From contig CALAUA010000013.1 of NCBI GenBank assembly GCA_937891975.1, forward strand, positions 62,001-126,000: DNA of 64,000 nt, read 5' to 3'. The stretch comes from an uncultured Bacteroidales bacterium (GTDB lineage: Bacteria > Bacteroidota > Bacteroidia > Bacteroidales > Paludibacteraceae). Under the pieces are notes generated by a model. That model was not told the DNA's origin. It made no database searches and saw only the letters and a list, made by a program, of their open reading frames with translations. Positions 28,796 to 35,798 of the stretch are shown here, one piece after another; the first letter of the stretch is position 1, and each line of letters begins with the position of its first letter. The translations under genes were made by a program, and so were the position numbers.

Positions 28796-28872
28796 ACGCA
28801 CAATACACGCACTATTCACGCACTATTCACGCACAATACACGGACAATAGACGCACAATACACGCACTATTT
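28796..28872. repeat. Seven-unit 11-bp tandem repeat
   Basis: ACGCACAATAC, ACGCACTATTC (twice), ACGCACAATAC, ACGGACAATAG, ACGCACAATAC, ACGCACTATTT, with no bases between units. Too short and spacer-free to be CRISPR. Confidence 0.9.
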
Positions 28873-28947
28873 CTATACCTTCCTAGGAGACTGATTATAC
28901 TAAACGTTACACTTTACACTAAAAAAATCAACTAAAATTGCTTTTTT

Positions 28948-28979
28948 TTTGCTCAGTTCGAAAAAAAATAGTAACTTTG
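28948..28979 (+). promoter_or_regulatory. Promoter for the structured non-coding transcript
   Basis: TTTG at 28948-28951, 20-nt spacer, TAACTTTG at 28972-28979; predicted start about 28985. Confidence 0.85.
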
Positions 28980-29019
28980 CAACCGTGAACCTGCGCCGAG
29001 GGATGTCTGCGTTCAAATT

Positions 29020-29060
29020 GGAACAACAATGAACTATGTTGAACAATGCTGAACAATGAT
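29020..29060. repeat. GTTCA-N5 decamer repeat within the ncRNA region
   Basis: Read on the minus strand: GTTCAGCATT GTTCAACATA GTTCATTGTT GTTCC. The same decamer family occurs in mutY (41962-42004) and upstream of the DUF1846 gene (61063-61105). Confidence 0.75.
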
Positions 29061-29340
29061 TTTGGCGGAGGGTAGCAGACATAATAAAAGGCGTTTATTA
29101 GCGCTCTGTTCTGACCTTTTGAAACTTCGCAAACTTCAGAAACATTCGGGACTTAGCAACGATAGATGTCCTACGGGATATAGATTGTCCCTCTTGTGCC
29201 AATTTGGTACGCCATTTGCGTATATGTATATGCGCACACGCGTACCTTAACTATGATATAGCACGAGAGTATTATTTATATTCGGCGTGGGCTTCGCGTT
29301 GTCGGTTCTAATGTTTCGGGCAATGCGAAGGCCTCAAAAG

Positions 29341-29376
29341 GTGGAACTGGCAAATAGCAAGTTTCACGCTTTTTTT
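29341..29376 (+). terminator. Intrinsic terminator of the non-coding transcript
   Basis: GTGGAACT / AGTTTCAC (8 bp with one G-U) around an 11-nt loop, then GC and seven T. Confidence 0.85.
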
Positions 29377-29436
29377 GTTGTATCTGATTTATAGAAAAAC
29401 AATTAGATAAATATAAACTATTAAAACAACAAAGCA

Positions 29437-30018
29437 ATGAAAAAGATTCTGTTATCCATTCTTGTGGTGAGTGTGTGCGCATCATGCGGAAGTCAAAAAC
29501 AAGTGCAACAAGTGGCTCAAAATCCAGGTTATCAACGTACTGCTATTGAGGTACCATGCGCAGAAAATGGATTTGACGATGCTGCTTATTTCCGTGGTAC
29601 GGGTACTTCTACTGCAGTTAATCAACAAAATGCACGTCGTGCAGCTTTGCAACAAGCCAAGGCAATGGTTCGTGAGAAATTAGGTGGTTTTGTACAAGGC
29701 TTATCAACAGATTACAGTCGCAATGTAACAGGTGAGGCAGCAGCATCTAAAGTGCAAAGCATTATCGAAGGTGAATTTGCTACACTAGTTGAGAAGGAAC
29801 TCAATGATGCCGAGCAAACTTGCGAAAAGGGTTTCGTATTGCAAGATGGTTTATTTGAGTATTGGATTGCTATCCAAATTCCAAAGCAACAATTGGTTGA
29901 GAATTTAACTACTCAATTGAGCAACAATGAAGAACTTGAGATTGAATTTAATCGTGAAGAGTTCCGCAAGTTTGCAGAAGATAAGATGAAACGTATGCAA
30001 GAAGCTCAAGGAAAATGA
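29437..30018 (+). CDS. LPP20-like lipoprotein
   Basis: 193 residues. Lipoprotein signal with lipobox VCASC. The core (about 45-150) reads AAYFRGTGTSTAVNQQNARRAALQQAKAMV, the pattern of LPP20/FlgP-type lipoproteins (GxGxA followed by a helix of regularly spaced Ala). The C-terminus is a charged helix (EEFRKFAEDKMKRMQEAQG). LPP20-type proteins form periplasmic or outer-membrane assemblies, for example FlgP rings in some flagella; function here is unknown. The next gene overlaps by 4 bp (ATGA), so translation is coupled. It heads the accessory run up to 40.8 kb. Confidence 0.75.
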   Translation: MKKILLSILVVSVCASCGSQKQVQQVAQNPGYQRTAIEVPCAENGFDDAAYFRGTGTSTAVNQQNARRAALQQAKAMVREKLGGFVQGLSTDYSRNVTGEAAASKVQSIIEGEFATLVEKELNDAEQTCEKGFVLQDGLFEYWIAIQIPKQQLVENLTTQLSNNEELEIEFNREEFRKFAEDKMKRMQEAQGK

Positions 30019-30452
30019 GAAAACTACTATTAATCATAATAACATTAGTTTGTGCCCTTTCATCAGGGGCGCAAACTAATGTTTCCCGTCCTTCTTGGTT
30101 AACACGTTTACCTAGAGCCCCAAGAAATGCGATGTATTACTATCGCGTAACAACGGCAGAAGCAAGAACATACGATCAAGCTTATGCAAAAGCCTTTGCT
30201 ACTGCAATTCAAGAGAGTCGTTGGAAGTTAGGTGTCGCTGTGGATATCAATACCAGCGAAGAGGAACAAGCACAAGATATCATCAATAATATTAACGTAC
30301 AACCATCACAAGTGCGCTTACAACTCAATAAAGTATGTGAGCACATTGAGAATAGTACTACCAATATGAATGTTCGTGTGTCTATCTTGTGGCAAGTAGC
30401 GCGCTATGGTAACGTGGACCCACAATTCGATGATTTTACTGATTGTAAATAA
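30015..30452 (+). CDS. Small secreted LPP20-like protein
   Basis: 145 residues with a cleavable signal (LLLIIITLVCALSSGAQ) and no lipobox. The mature part, PSWLTRLPRAPRNAMYYYRVTTAEARTYDQAYAKAF (first half of a longer match), follows the LPP20 layout: W, then PxxxxxxYYxVxxAxxxxxxxA. It overlaps the previous LPP20-like gene by 4 bp, and the two may form a hetero-oligomer. Nothing else about function can be read from the sequence. Confidence 0.65.
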   Translation: MRKLLLIIITLVCALSSGAQTNVSRPSWLTRLPRAPRNAMYYYRVTTAEARTYDQAYAKAFATAIQESRWKLGVAVDINTSEEEQAQDIINNINVQPSQVRLQLNKVCEHIENSTTNMNVRVSILWQVARYGNVDPQFDDFTDCK

Positions 30453-30513
30453 TTTATAAATATGATAAACCAATCCATTTATTGATGAAATGATGGATAA
30501 AAAACAAAGAAAA

Positions 30514-31242
30514 ATGAAAACACAATTTTATGCATTAATTTTATCCCTTCTTGTTGTAGTCGCTCCTGTATTTTCTCAAAGTCGTCAAGATATTAAAGCT
30601 GCCGAAAAGGCGCGATGGGAGCAACAACAACGACAAGAAGCAGAAATATCTGAATTGCGTCACCAAATCCGCAAAGCTAACCTATCAAACGAGCAAGCAT
30701 CTATGACTGCTCAAATTGAGGCTCAAAAACAGGCAGAGGAAAGGGCACGTCAAAGAGAGATAGAAAAGGCTGCCCAAGAAGTGGTAGTAGATATGCCATG
30801 TGGCGAATATTTGAGCACAAGTGAACAGCTCCGAGCATTAGGAACTGGAGAAGATTATGACCAACAATTTGCGATAGATATTGCTCGTACTGAAGCATTG
30901 TATGAGTTAGCTTCTCAAATTAGCACCCATGTGCAAGCAATACAATCTAAGTATAACAAATCATCTCGTATAAGCGGTAAAAATCCATCTCGTGAGTCTA
31001 GTAGCCGTATAGAACAAATGATTAATACCTCTGTTGATGAAGCAACAGGATATCGTATTATCTGTCGAAAATCAACCTCATATATATTGAATGGAGAAAA
31101 ATTATACAAAGGTTATGTAGCGATTGAGATAGATGCAGATGAAATACTTAAACCTCTTTATGAAGAAATGCAAGCAGAGGCTGATTTAGAATTAGACGCT
31201 GATTATGAGAAATTCAAAGAAGAATTTAATCAACAATTTTAG
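30514..31242 (+). CDS. Secreted coiled-coil LPP20-like protein
   Basis: 242 residues from the Met at 30514, which gives a clean signal peptide (FYALILSLLVVVAPVFSQ); the Met at 30490 would add a charged octapeptide. Residues about 20-85 form a Gln/Glu/Ala-rich coiled coil (WEQQQRQEAEISELRHQIRK). Then comes an LPP20-type module (ALGTGEDYDQQFAIDIARTEALYELASQI) and an acidic C-terminal helix. It sits 61 bp after the second LPP20-like gene and probably shares its transcript. Confidence 0.65.
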   Translation: MKTQFYALILSLLVVVAPVFSQSRQDIKAAEKARWEQQQRQEAEISELRHQIRKANLSNEQASMTAQIEAQKQAEERARQREIEKAAQEVVVDMPCGEYLSTSEQLRALGTGEDYDQQFAIDIARTEALYELASQISTHVQAIQSKYNKSSRISGKNPSRESSSRIEQMINTSVDEATGYRIICRKSTSYILNGEKLYKGYVAIEIDADEILKPLYEEMQAEADLELDADYEKFKEEFNQQF

Positions 31243-31277
31243 CGAGTAACAATCACAATCCAATCTTCTATTCTTGC

Positions 31278-31304
31278 ACCTATGAGGTTGATTACCTCAT
31301 AGGT
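31278..31304. promoter_or_regulatory. 11-bp perfect inverted repeat upstream of the first CsgG-like gene
   Basis: ACCTATGAGGT, loop TGATT, ACCTCATAGGT. No T-run follows, so it is more likely an mRNA stability or attenuation hairpin, or a protein-binding palindrome, than a terminator. Confidence 0.6.
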
Positions 31305-31335
31305 TGCCCTAAAAATAATATAATAAAAACATCTT

Positions 31336-32214
31336 ATGAAAAAACTTTTAATCCTTTTACTATCAGCGCTTTCGCTGACTACTTTTGCACAGGAGAAACA
31401 AGTGGCAATTCTTGAACCTATTGCCATAACCAAAGAGGTGTCCACTATGCACCGCTCAATGGTGCGTGGCGAGATGGTAAAGGCTATTGGTCGCCAAAGC
31501 GGTTATGCTGCATTTACACGCACGGATATTGACCAGATTATGTCGGAGCAGAATTTCCAGCAATCGGGTATGGTGGACGATGCTACGCGCAAACGAATAG
31601 GTGCCATGCAGGGAGTGGATTATGTGTGTGTGACTAAGATTACCAAAGAGGGAAACAACTACTATTTGGAAGCCAATTTAGTTAATATCGAAACAGGTAA
31701 AATCTCCAACCCTGCTACCCAATATGGCGAGCTCGATGGAGGTAGTCTTTCTAATATGCTTGTCGCGTGTGAGAAATTGGCTGCTGAATTGGTGGGCAAG
31801 ACGGTACAAACTACCACTACTATATACACTGCTCCAGCCAACATAGAATCTCAAACAAATAATCCTTCATCTCCTCAACTCGTCGCGAAGCAAAATAGTA
31901 CTGAAGAATTGAATAAAAATATGTTACACGAAAGCACAGATTTAGGAGAATATCGCATTAGTCTTGATTCAGCTAGAATAGAAGTACAAAAAATAATATT
32001 GGATCCTGCACTTCGTACGAAATTTCTATCAAATCCTGAATTGGGAAAAGCGCTAATGTTAAGGACAGAATCTGAATATAATTCTGTGTTGCATTTAGAA
32101 CTTTCAAAAGGAACTCCTAAGAAACAGGCAAAAGAGATTGCAAAACAAGCAAAAGATAGCATAGCTGTGATGGTGTTGTTAGATTATGTCAGACGAAATC
32201 CAATCGGTGATTAA
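31336..32214 (+). CDS. Secreted CsgG-like domain protein (1)
   Basis: 292 residues. Signal peptide LLILLLSALSLTTFAQ without lipobox. The mature N-terminal ~130 residues follow the CsgG/FlgO/LpoB pattern: VAILEPIA, then FTRTDIDQIMSEQNFQQSGM, then IGAMQGVDYVCVTKI and a final strand pair. The rest (about 165-292) is helical, with KQAKEIAKQAKDSIA, and I do not recognise it. CsgG itself is the curli secretion pore; the relatives without the beta-barrel insertion are periplasmic adaptor proteins. The signal-peptide DNA is almost the same as that of the next three CsgG-like genes, pointing to tandem duplication. Confidence 0.75.
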   Translation: MKKLLILLLSALSLTTFAQEKQVAILEPIAITKEVSTMHRSMVRGEMVKAIGRQSGYAAFTRTDIDQIMSEQNFQQSGMVDDATRKRIGAMQGVDYVCVTKITKEGNNYYLEANLVNIETGKISNPATQYGELDGGSLSNMLVACEKLAAELVGKTVQTTTTIYTAPANIESQTNNPSSPQLVAKQNSTEELNKNMLHESTDLGEYRISLDSARIEVQKIILDPALRTKFLSNPELGKALMLRTESEYNSVLHLELSKGTPKKQAKEIAKQAKDSIAVMVLLDYVRRNPIGD

Positions 32215-32215
32215 T

Positions 32216-32255
32216 AATCATTGTAGTTACATAATAATCATTGTAGTTACATAAT
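32216..32255. repeat. Perfect tandem duplication of a 20-mer
   Basis: Two adjacent identical copies of a 20-bp unit starting AATCATTGTAG fill most of the gap between CsgG-like genes 1 and 2. Confidence 0.9.
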
Positions 32256-32274
32256 AATATAAACAATAAAAGAT

Positions 32275-33165
32275 ATGAAAAAACTTTTAATCCTTTTACT
32301 ATCAGCGCTTTCGTTGATCGTTTGTGCGCAGACAGAAGTCAAAAAAGTAGCCATTATAGAACCCATGGTGGAAGATGGCGAAATCTCAACTATCTATAAG
32401 GCTGTAATACGCTCGAAATTACTCAATAGCATTTCTAATGAAGAAGTTGGTTATGAGGCGTTTACACGAACAGACATTGATGCAATTATGCGCGAACAAC
32501 AATTCCAAAATAGTGGAATTGTAGATGAAGAAACTATAATACGATTAGGTAGTTTAGGTGGAGTAGATTATATCTGTATTTCGAAATTGGCAGAAGGGTC
32601 TGGATATGTCAATATAGATATTATGTTGGTTGATGTTCAATCAGGTAAAGTTGAGAGTGCTGCAAACAAGTTGATTGAAAATGATTTAGAGAAACTTGAA
32701 GAAGCAGCAACTGAGTTGGGCAAAAAAATAGTTGGATTAGATCGTATTGAGCAACAAAAGAAAGAAGAGCAAGAGCGTCAAAAACAACTGGATTTACAAA
32801 AACAACAGCAACAAGAGCAAAAGCGCCAACAAGAAATTGCTGCACAGCAACAACACCAGCAAAATATTGAGCAATTAGGAAATTCAATTACTGAGTTGGG
32901 TTCATCTATCGCCAATGCTATACAAATGGCAAATAGTTATACTATTATTTTCGAAAATAATCATTCTTCACCACGTAAAATAACTATGGGTGGGCAACTG
33001 ATAGGGTATGTTGATGGATATAGCGTAAAATCATTTCAAGTACCATTGCATTTGCAAGGTATACTTGTGTCCACTCAAACGAAAGATTATTTATTCTCTC
33101 CCAATGTGGAAAGATTTACTATCAGTGGGGTAAAAAAAGGACAACGACTAACGCTTCGGAACTAA
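32275..33165 (+). CDS. Secreted CsgG-like domain protein with Gln-rich coiled coil (2)
   Basis: 296 residues. The first 19 residues are encoded almost identically to CsgG-like gene 1. CsgG-like part about 20-145 (VAIIEPMVEDGEIST, FTRTDIDAIMREQQFQNSGI, LGGVDYICISKL). Then comes a Gln/Glu/Lys coiled coil (about 158-205, e.g. QKQQQQEQKRQQEIAAQQQ). The C-terminal ~75 residues form a beta-rich piece (SYTIIFENNHSSPRKITMGG to FTISGVKKGQRLTL) that resembles small Ig-like or PEGA-type domains. Probably periplasmic. Confidence 0.7.
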   Translation: MKKLLILLLSALSLIVCAQTEVKKVAIIEPMVEDGEISTIYKAVIRSKLLNSISNEEVGYEAFTRTDIDAIMREQQFQNSGIVDEETIIRLGSLGGVDYICISKLAEGSGYVNIDIMLVDVQSGKVESAANKLIENDLEKLEEAATELGKKIVGLDRIEQQKKEEQERQKQLDLQKQQQQEQKRQQEIAAQQQHQQNIEQLGNSITELGSSIANAIQMANSYTIIFENNHSSPRKITMGGQLIGYVDGYSVKSFQVPLHLQGILVSTQTKDYLFSPNVERFTISGVKKGQRLTLRN

Positions 33166-33192
33166 GTAAATACAAAAAATAAATACGATTTT

Positions 33193-34461
33193 ATGAAGAA
33201 ACTTCTAATCCTTTTACTCTCAGCAATATCGCTGACAGTTTATGCACAAGCAGAGAAAGTACGAATAGCAGTATTTGATCCGATTGCTACATTTGCTATC
33301 AATGATGGTACAGATGTAATTGTGCGGGAAATTACAAGTTCTACGGTCGTTAATTCTGGGATGTACGATGTGATTGATCGTATGACCTTGAATAAATTAG
33401 CTGAAGAACAAAATTTTGCGCGCAATGGTATGATGGACGAAACACAGGCTGTGCAGATTGGTAAGATTGCAGGCGCGAGTAAAGTGCTTTTCTCTGTGTT
33501 GGCATCGTCTGGTACGAGAAATATGCTAACTACCAAATTGATAGATGTCTTGACTGGTACCGTAGAAAAACAACAATATAAATTGATTGACCAATCAATG
33601 GATATTGTATTGGAAGTTGAAAATCTAACTAAAGCATTGATTGGCAGCAAAATGCCAACCCGCACAACCACCACTACCACCTATTCTCAAACGGGCTATG
33701 CTTCGCAACCTGCTCCTGCTGCTAATCAAGACTTTACCGAAACCGCTTGGGATGTCAATATGAAGATGATTTGGGTAGAAGGCGGCGATTTTTTGATGGG
33801 CTGCACTTCCGAGCAAGGTGGCGATTGTGCATCTGATGAGCAGAATGTCCGTCGTGTAACTGTGGACGGCTTCTATATCGGTATGTTAGAAGTCACCCAA
33901 TCCCAATGGGAGAAAGTAGTAGGTACAAGCATCTACCAACAAAAATCCAAAGCAGGTGGAGATAGCACTCCAGGTACAGGTCCTGACTACCCAATGTACT
34001 ATGTGAGTTGGGATGAGGCGATGGAGTTCTGTCGCCTATTGAGCAATAAGACAGGTCGCACCTATACCCTACCTACCGAGGCGCAATGGGAATATGCGGC
34101 TCGTGGTGGTAATAAGAATGAAGGAGCCAAGTACGCAGGCAGCAATATGATTGATGCTGTGGCTTGGTACACCGACAATAGTGGTAGTACAGCTCATGTT
34201 GTAGGTTCGAAACGTGCAAATGCCTTGGGTATCTATGATATGTCAGGTAATGTGTGGGAATGGTGCAAAGACTGGTATGCTGATTCGTATGTCAACTACG
34301 ATACCAACAATCCTGTAGGTCCTTCGTCGGGGTCCGGCCGCGTGCTTCGGGGCGGTGGCTGGGACTACAGTGCTTCTGACTGTCGCGTTGCCTACCGTGC
34401 CTACAACTCTCCTGGCGATCGCGAATACAACCTTGGGTTCCGTGTTGTTTGTTTGCCGTAA
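33193..34461 (+). CDS. CsgG-like/FGE-sulfatase fusion with hypervariable C-terminus (copy 1)
   Basis: 422 residues. Signal peptide (LLILLLSAISLTVYAQ), CsgG-like domain (about 20-150: VRIAVFDPIATFAI, VIDRMTLNKLAEEQNFARNG, IGKIAGASKVLFSVLA), Thr/Pro-rich linker (about 155-180), then a formylglycine-generating-enzyme-like C-type-lectin fold (about 190-422: MVWVEGGDFLMG-type start, VTQSQWEKVVG, YYVSWDEAMEFCRLLS, TLPTEAQWEYAARGG, YDMSGNVWEWCKDW). FGE catalytic Cys residues are not evident, so it is likely a binding domain. The last 33 codons before the conserved LGFRVVCLP tail differ strongly from copy 2. Its 5' half is DNA-identical to copy 2 for 596 bp. Confidence 0.85.
   Translation: MKKLLILLLSAISLTVYAQAEKVRIAVFDPIATFAINDGTDVIVREITSSTVVNSGMYDVIDRMTLNKLAEEQNFARNGMMDETQAVQIGKIAGASKVLFSVLASSGTRNMLTTKLIDVLTGTVEKQQYKLIDQSMDIVLEVENLTKALIGSKMPTRTTTTTTYSQTGYASQPAPAANQDFTETAWDVNMKMIWVEGGDFLMGCTSEQGGDCASDEQNVRRVTVDGFYIGMLEVTQSQWEKVVGTSIYQQKSKAGGDSTPGTGPDYPMYYVSWDEAMEFCRLLSNKTGRTYTLPTEAQWEYAARGGNKNEGAKYAGSNMIDAVAWYTDNSGSTAHVVGSKRANALGIYDMSGNVWEWCKDWYADSYVNYDTNNPVGPSSGSGRVLRGGGWDYSASDCRVAYRAYNSPGDREYNLGFRVVCLP
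33262..33857. repeat. 596-bp perfect direct repeat, copy 1
   Basis: Identical to 34583-35178 at every base I compared. It covers the CsgG-like domain and linker of the two fusion genes. Outside it the genes diverge, mainly at third codon positions. Confidence 0.92.
34297..34461 (+). other. Putative DGR variable region (VR1)
   Basis: A 39-bp flank identical to copy 2 (34297-34335), a 99-bp core (34336-34434) with 25 differences from copy 2, and an identical 27-bp end through the stop codon. Of the 25 differences, 10 fall at codon position 1, 11 at position 2 and 4 at position 3. Core reads GRVLRGGGW, then CRVAYRAYNSPG, then LGFRVV, the scaffold of DGR-diversified FGE/C-type-lectin proteins. 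Confidence 0.75.
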
Positions 34462-34513
34462 TAATTTAAGCATTGCAAGTGAACTAACAGAAAATATAAC
34501 ATAACACAAGTAT

Positions 34514-35785
34514 ATGAAAAAACTATTAATCCTTTTACTATCAGCAATATCGCTGGCAGTTTATGCACAAGCAGAGAAAGTGCGAATAGCAGTATTTGAT
34601 CCGATTGCTACATTTGCTATCAATGATGGTACAGATGTAATTGTGCGGGAAATTACAAGTTCTACGGTCGTTAATTCTGGGATGTACGATGTGATTGATC
34701 GTATGACCTTGAATAAATTAGCTGAAGAACAAAATTTTGCGCGCAATGGTATGATGGACGAAACACAGGCTGTGCAGATTGGTAAGATTGCAGGCGCGAG
34801 TAAAGTGCTTTTCTCTGTGTTGGCATCGTCTGGTACGAGAAATATGCTAACTACCAAATTGATAGATGTCTTGACTGGTACCGTAGAAAAACAACAATAT
34901 AAATTGATTGACCAATCAATGGATATTGTATTGGAAGTTGAAAATCTAACTAAAGCATTGATTGGCAGCAAAATGCCAACCCGCACAACCACCACTACCA
35001 CCTATTCTCAAACGGGCTATGCTTCGCAACCTGCTCCTGCTGCTAATCAAGACTTTACCGAAACCGCTTGGGATGTCAATATGAAGATGATTTGGGTAGA
35101 AGGCGGCGATTTTTTGATGGGCTGCACTTCCGAGCAAGGTGGCGATTGTGCATCTGATGAGCAGAATGTCCGTCGTGTTACCGTAGATGGCTTTTATATT
35201 GGTATGTTGGAGGTTACTCAATCCCAATGGGAGAAGGTGGTAGGTACATCTATCTCTCAACAACGAAATAAAAAAGGTTCAGATTATGCTCTCAAAGGTG
35301 TCGGTCCTGATTATCCAATGTATTATGTGAGTTGGGATGAGGCGATGGAATTTTGTCGTTTGTTAAGTAACAAGACAGGGCGCACTTATACCCTGCCAAC
35401 TGAGGCACAATGGGAATATGCCGCTCGTGGTGGCAATAAGAACGAGGGCGCTAAATATGCAGGTAGTAATATGATTGATGCCGTAGCATGGTACACCGAT
35501 AATAGTAGAAGCAGTGCGCATATAGTAGGTTCAAAACGCGCGAATGCCTTGGGCATTTACGATATGTCGGGTAATGTATGTGAATGGTGCAAAGATTTGT
35601 ATGCTGATTCGTATGTAAGTTACGATACCAACAATCCTGTAGGTCCTTCGTCGGGGTCCAGCCGCGTGTCTCGGGGCGGTGGCTGGAACTTCTCTGATTC
35701 CGGCTGTCGCGTTGCCGACCGTGGCAGATACTCTCTTGACTTTCGCTACAGCAACCTAGGGTTCCGTGTTGTTTGTTTGCCGTAA
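34514..35785 (+). CDS. CsgG-like/FGE-sulfatase fusion with hypervariable C-terminus (copy 2)
   Basis: 423 residues, same layout as copy 1. The 596-bp 5' tract is identical, the FGE body is the same protein with many silent changes plus a variable loop (SQQRNKKGSDYALKG against YQQKSKAGGDSTPG). The C-terminus is SRVSRGGGWNFSDSGCRV then ADRGRYSLDFRYSNLGF. In the body the copy has YDMSGNVCEWCKDLY where copy 1 has VWEWCKDW, so two conserved FGE-family Trp are changed. The radical SAM gene starts 13 bp after its stop. Confidence 0.85.
   Translation: MKKLLILLLSAISLAVYAQAEKVRIAVFDPIATFAINDGTDVIVREITSSTVVNSGMYDVIDRMTLNKLAEEQNFARNGMMDETQAVQIGKIAGASKVLFSVLASSGTRNMLTTKLIDVLTGTVEKQQYKLIDQSMDIVLEVENLTKALIGSKMPTRTTTTTTYSQTGYASQPAPAANQDFTETAWDVNMKMIWVEGGDFLMGCTSEQGGDCASDEQNVRRVTVDGFYIGMLEVTQSQWEKVVGTSISQQRNKKGSDYALKGVGPDYPMYYVSWDEAMEFCRLLSNKTGRTYTLPTEAQWEYAARGGNKNEGAKYAGSNMIDAVAWYTDNSRSSAHIVGSKRANALGIYDMSGNVCEWCKDLYADSYVSYDTNNPVGPSSGSSRVSRGGGWNFSDSGCRVADRGRYSLDFRYSNLGFRVVCLP
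34583..35178. repeat. 596-bp perfect direct repeat, copy 2
   Basis: Partner of 33262-33857, offset 1321 bp. Confidence 0.92.
35621..35785 (+). other. Putative DGR variable region (VR2)
   Basis: Counterpart of VR1 (offset 1324 bp); hypervariable core 35660-35758. Invariant words shared with VR1 include CGGGGCGGTGGCTGG, TGTCGCGTTGCC and GGGTTCCGTGTTGTTTG. Confidence 0.75.
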
Positions 35786-35798
35786 ATGATTGATAATT

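Larger units (their letters stand above)
28985..29376 (+). ncRNA. Candidate structured non-coding RNA or long structured leader, about 390 nt
   Basis: Between its own promoter and a strong terminator there is no convincing open frame, but several stems are perfect or nearly so. ATGTCTGC (29003-29010) pairs with GCAGACAT (29075-29082). GGTACGC (29206-29212) pairs with GCGTACC (29240-29246), enclosing a second hairpin at 29217-29236 (TGCGTATA / TATATGCGCA). GGGAC (29148) pairs with GTCCC (29187). The segment around GCTTCGCGTTG (29291-29301) pairs with CAATGCGAAGGC (29321-29332). I checked it against what I know of tmRNA, RNase P, 6S and SRP RNA and found no match. It ends 60 bp before the first LPP20-like gene, so a role in that operon is possible. 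Confidence 0.6.

Noticed and set aside
28796..28872. Possible CRISPR array
   Set aside because: Units are 11 bp, directly joined, with no spacers and no cas genes nearby.
28985..29376. tmRNA, RNase P, 6S or SRP RNA
   Set aside because: No CCA end, no alanine-rich tag frame, no GAGGAAAGTCC-type RNase P core and no long rod with a central bubble were seen.
33780..35785. Active formylglycine-generating enzymes
   Set aside because: The FGE fold is present but the catalytic Cys pair is not evident and no sulfatase is nearby; a binding role fits the variable tail better.
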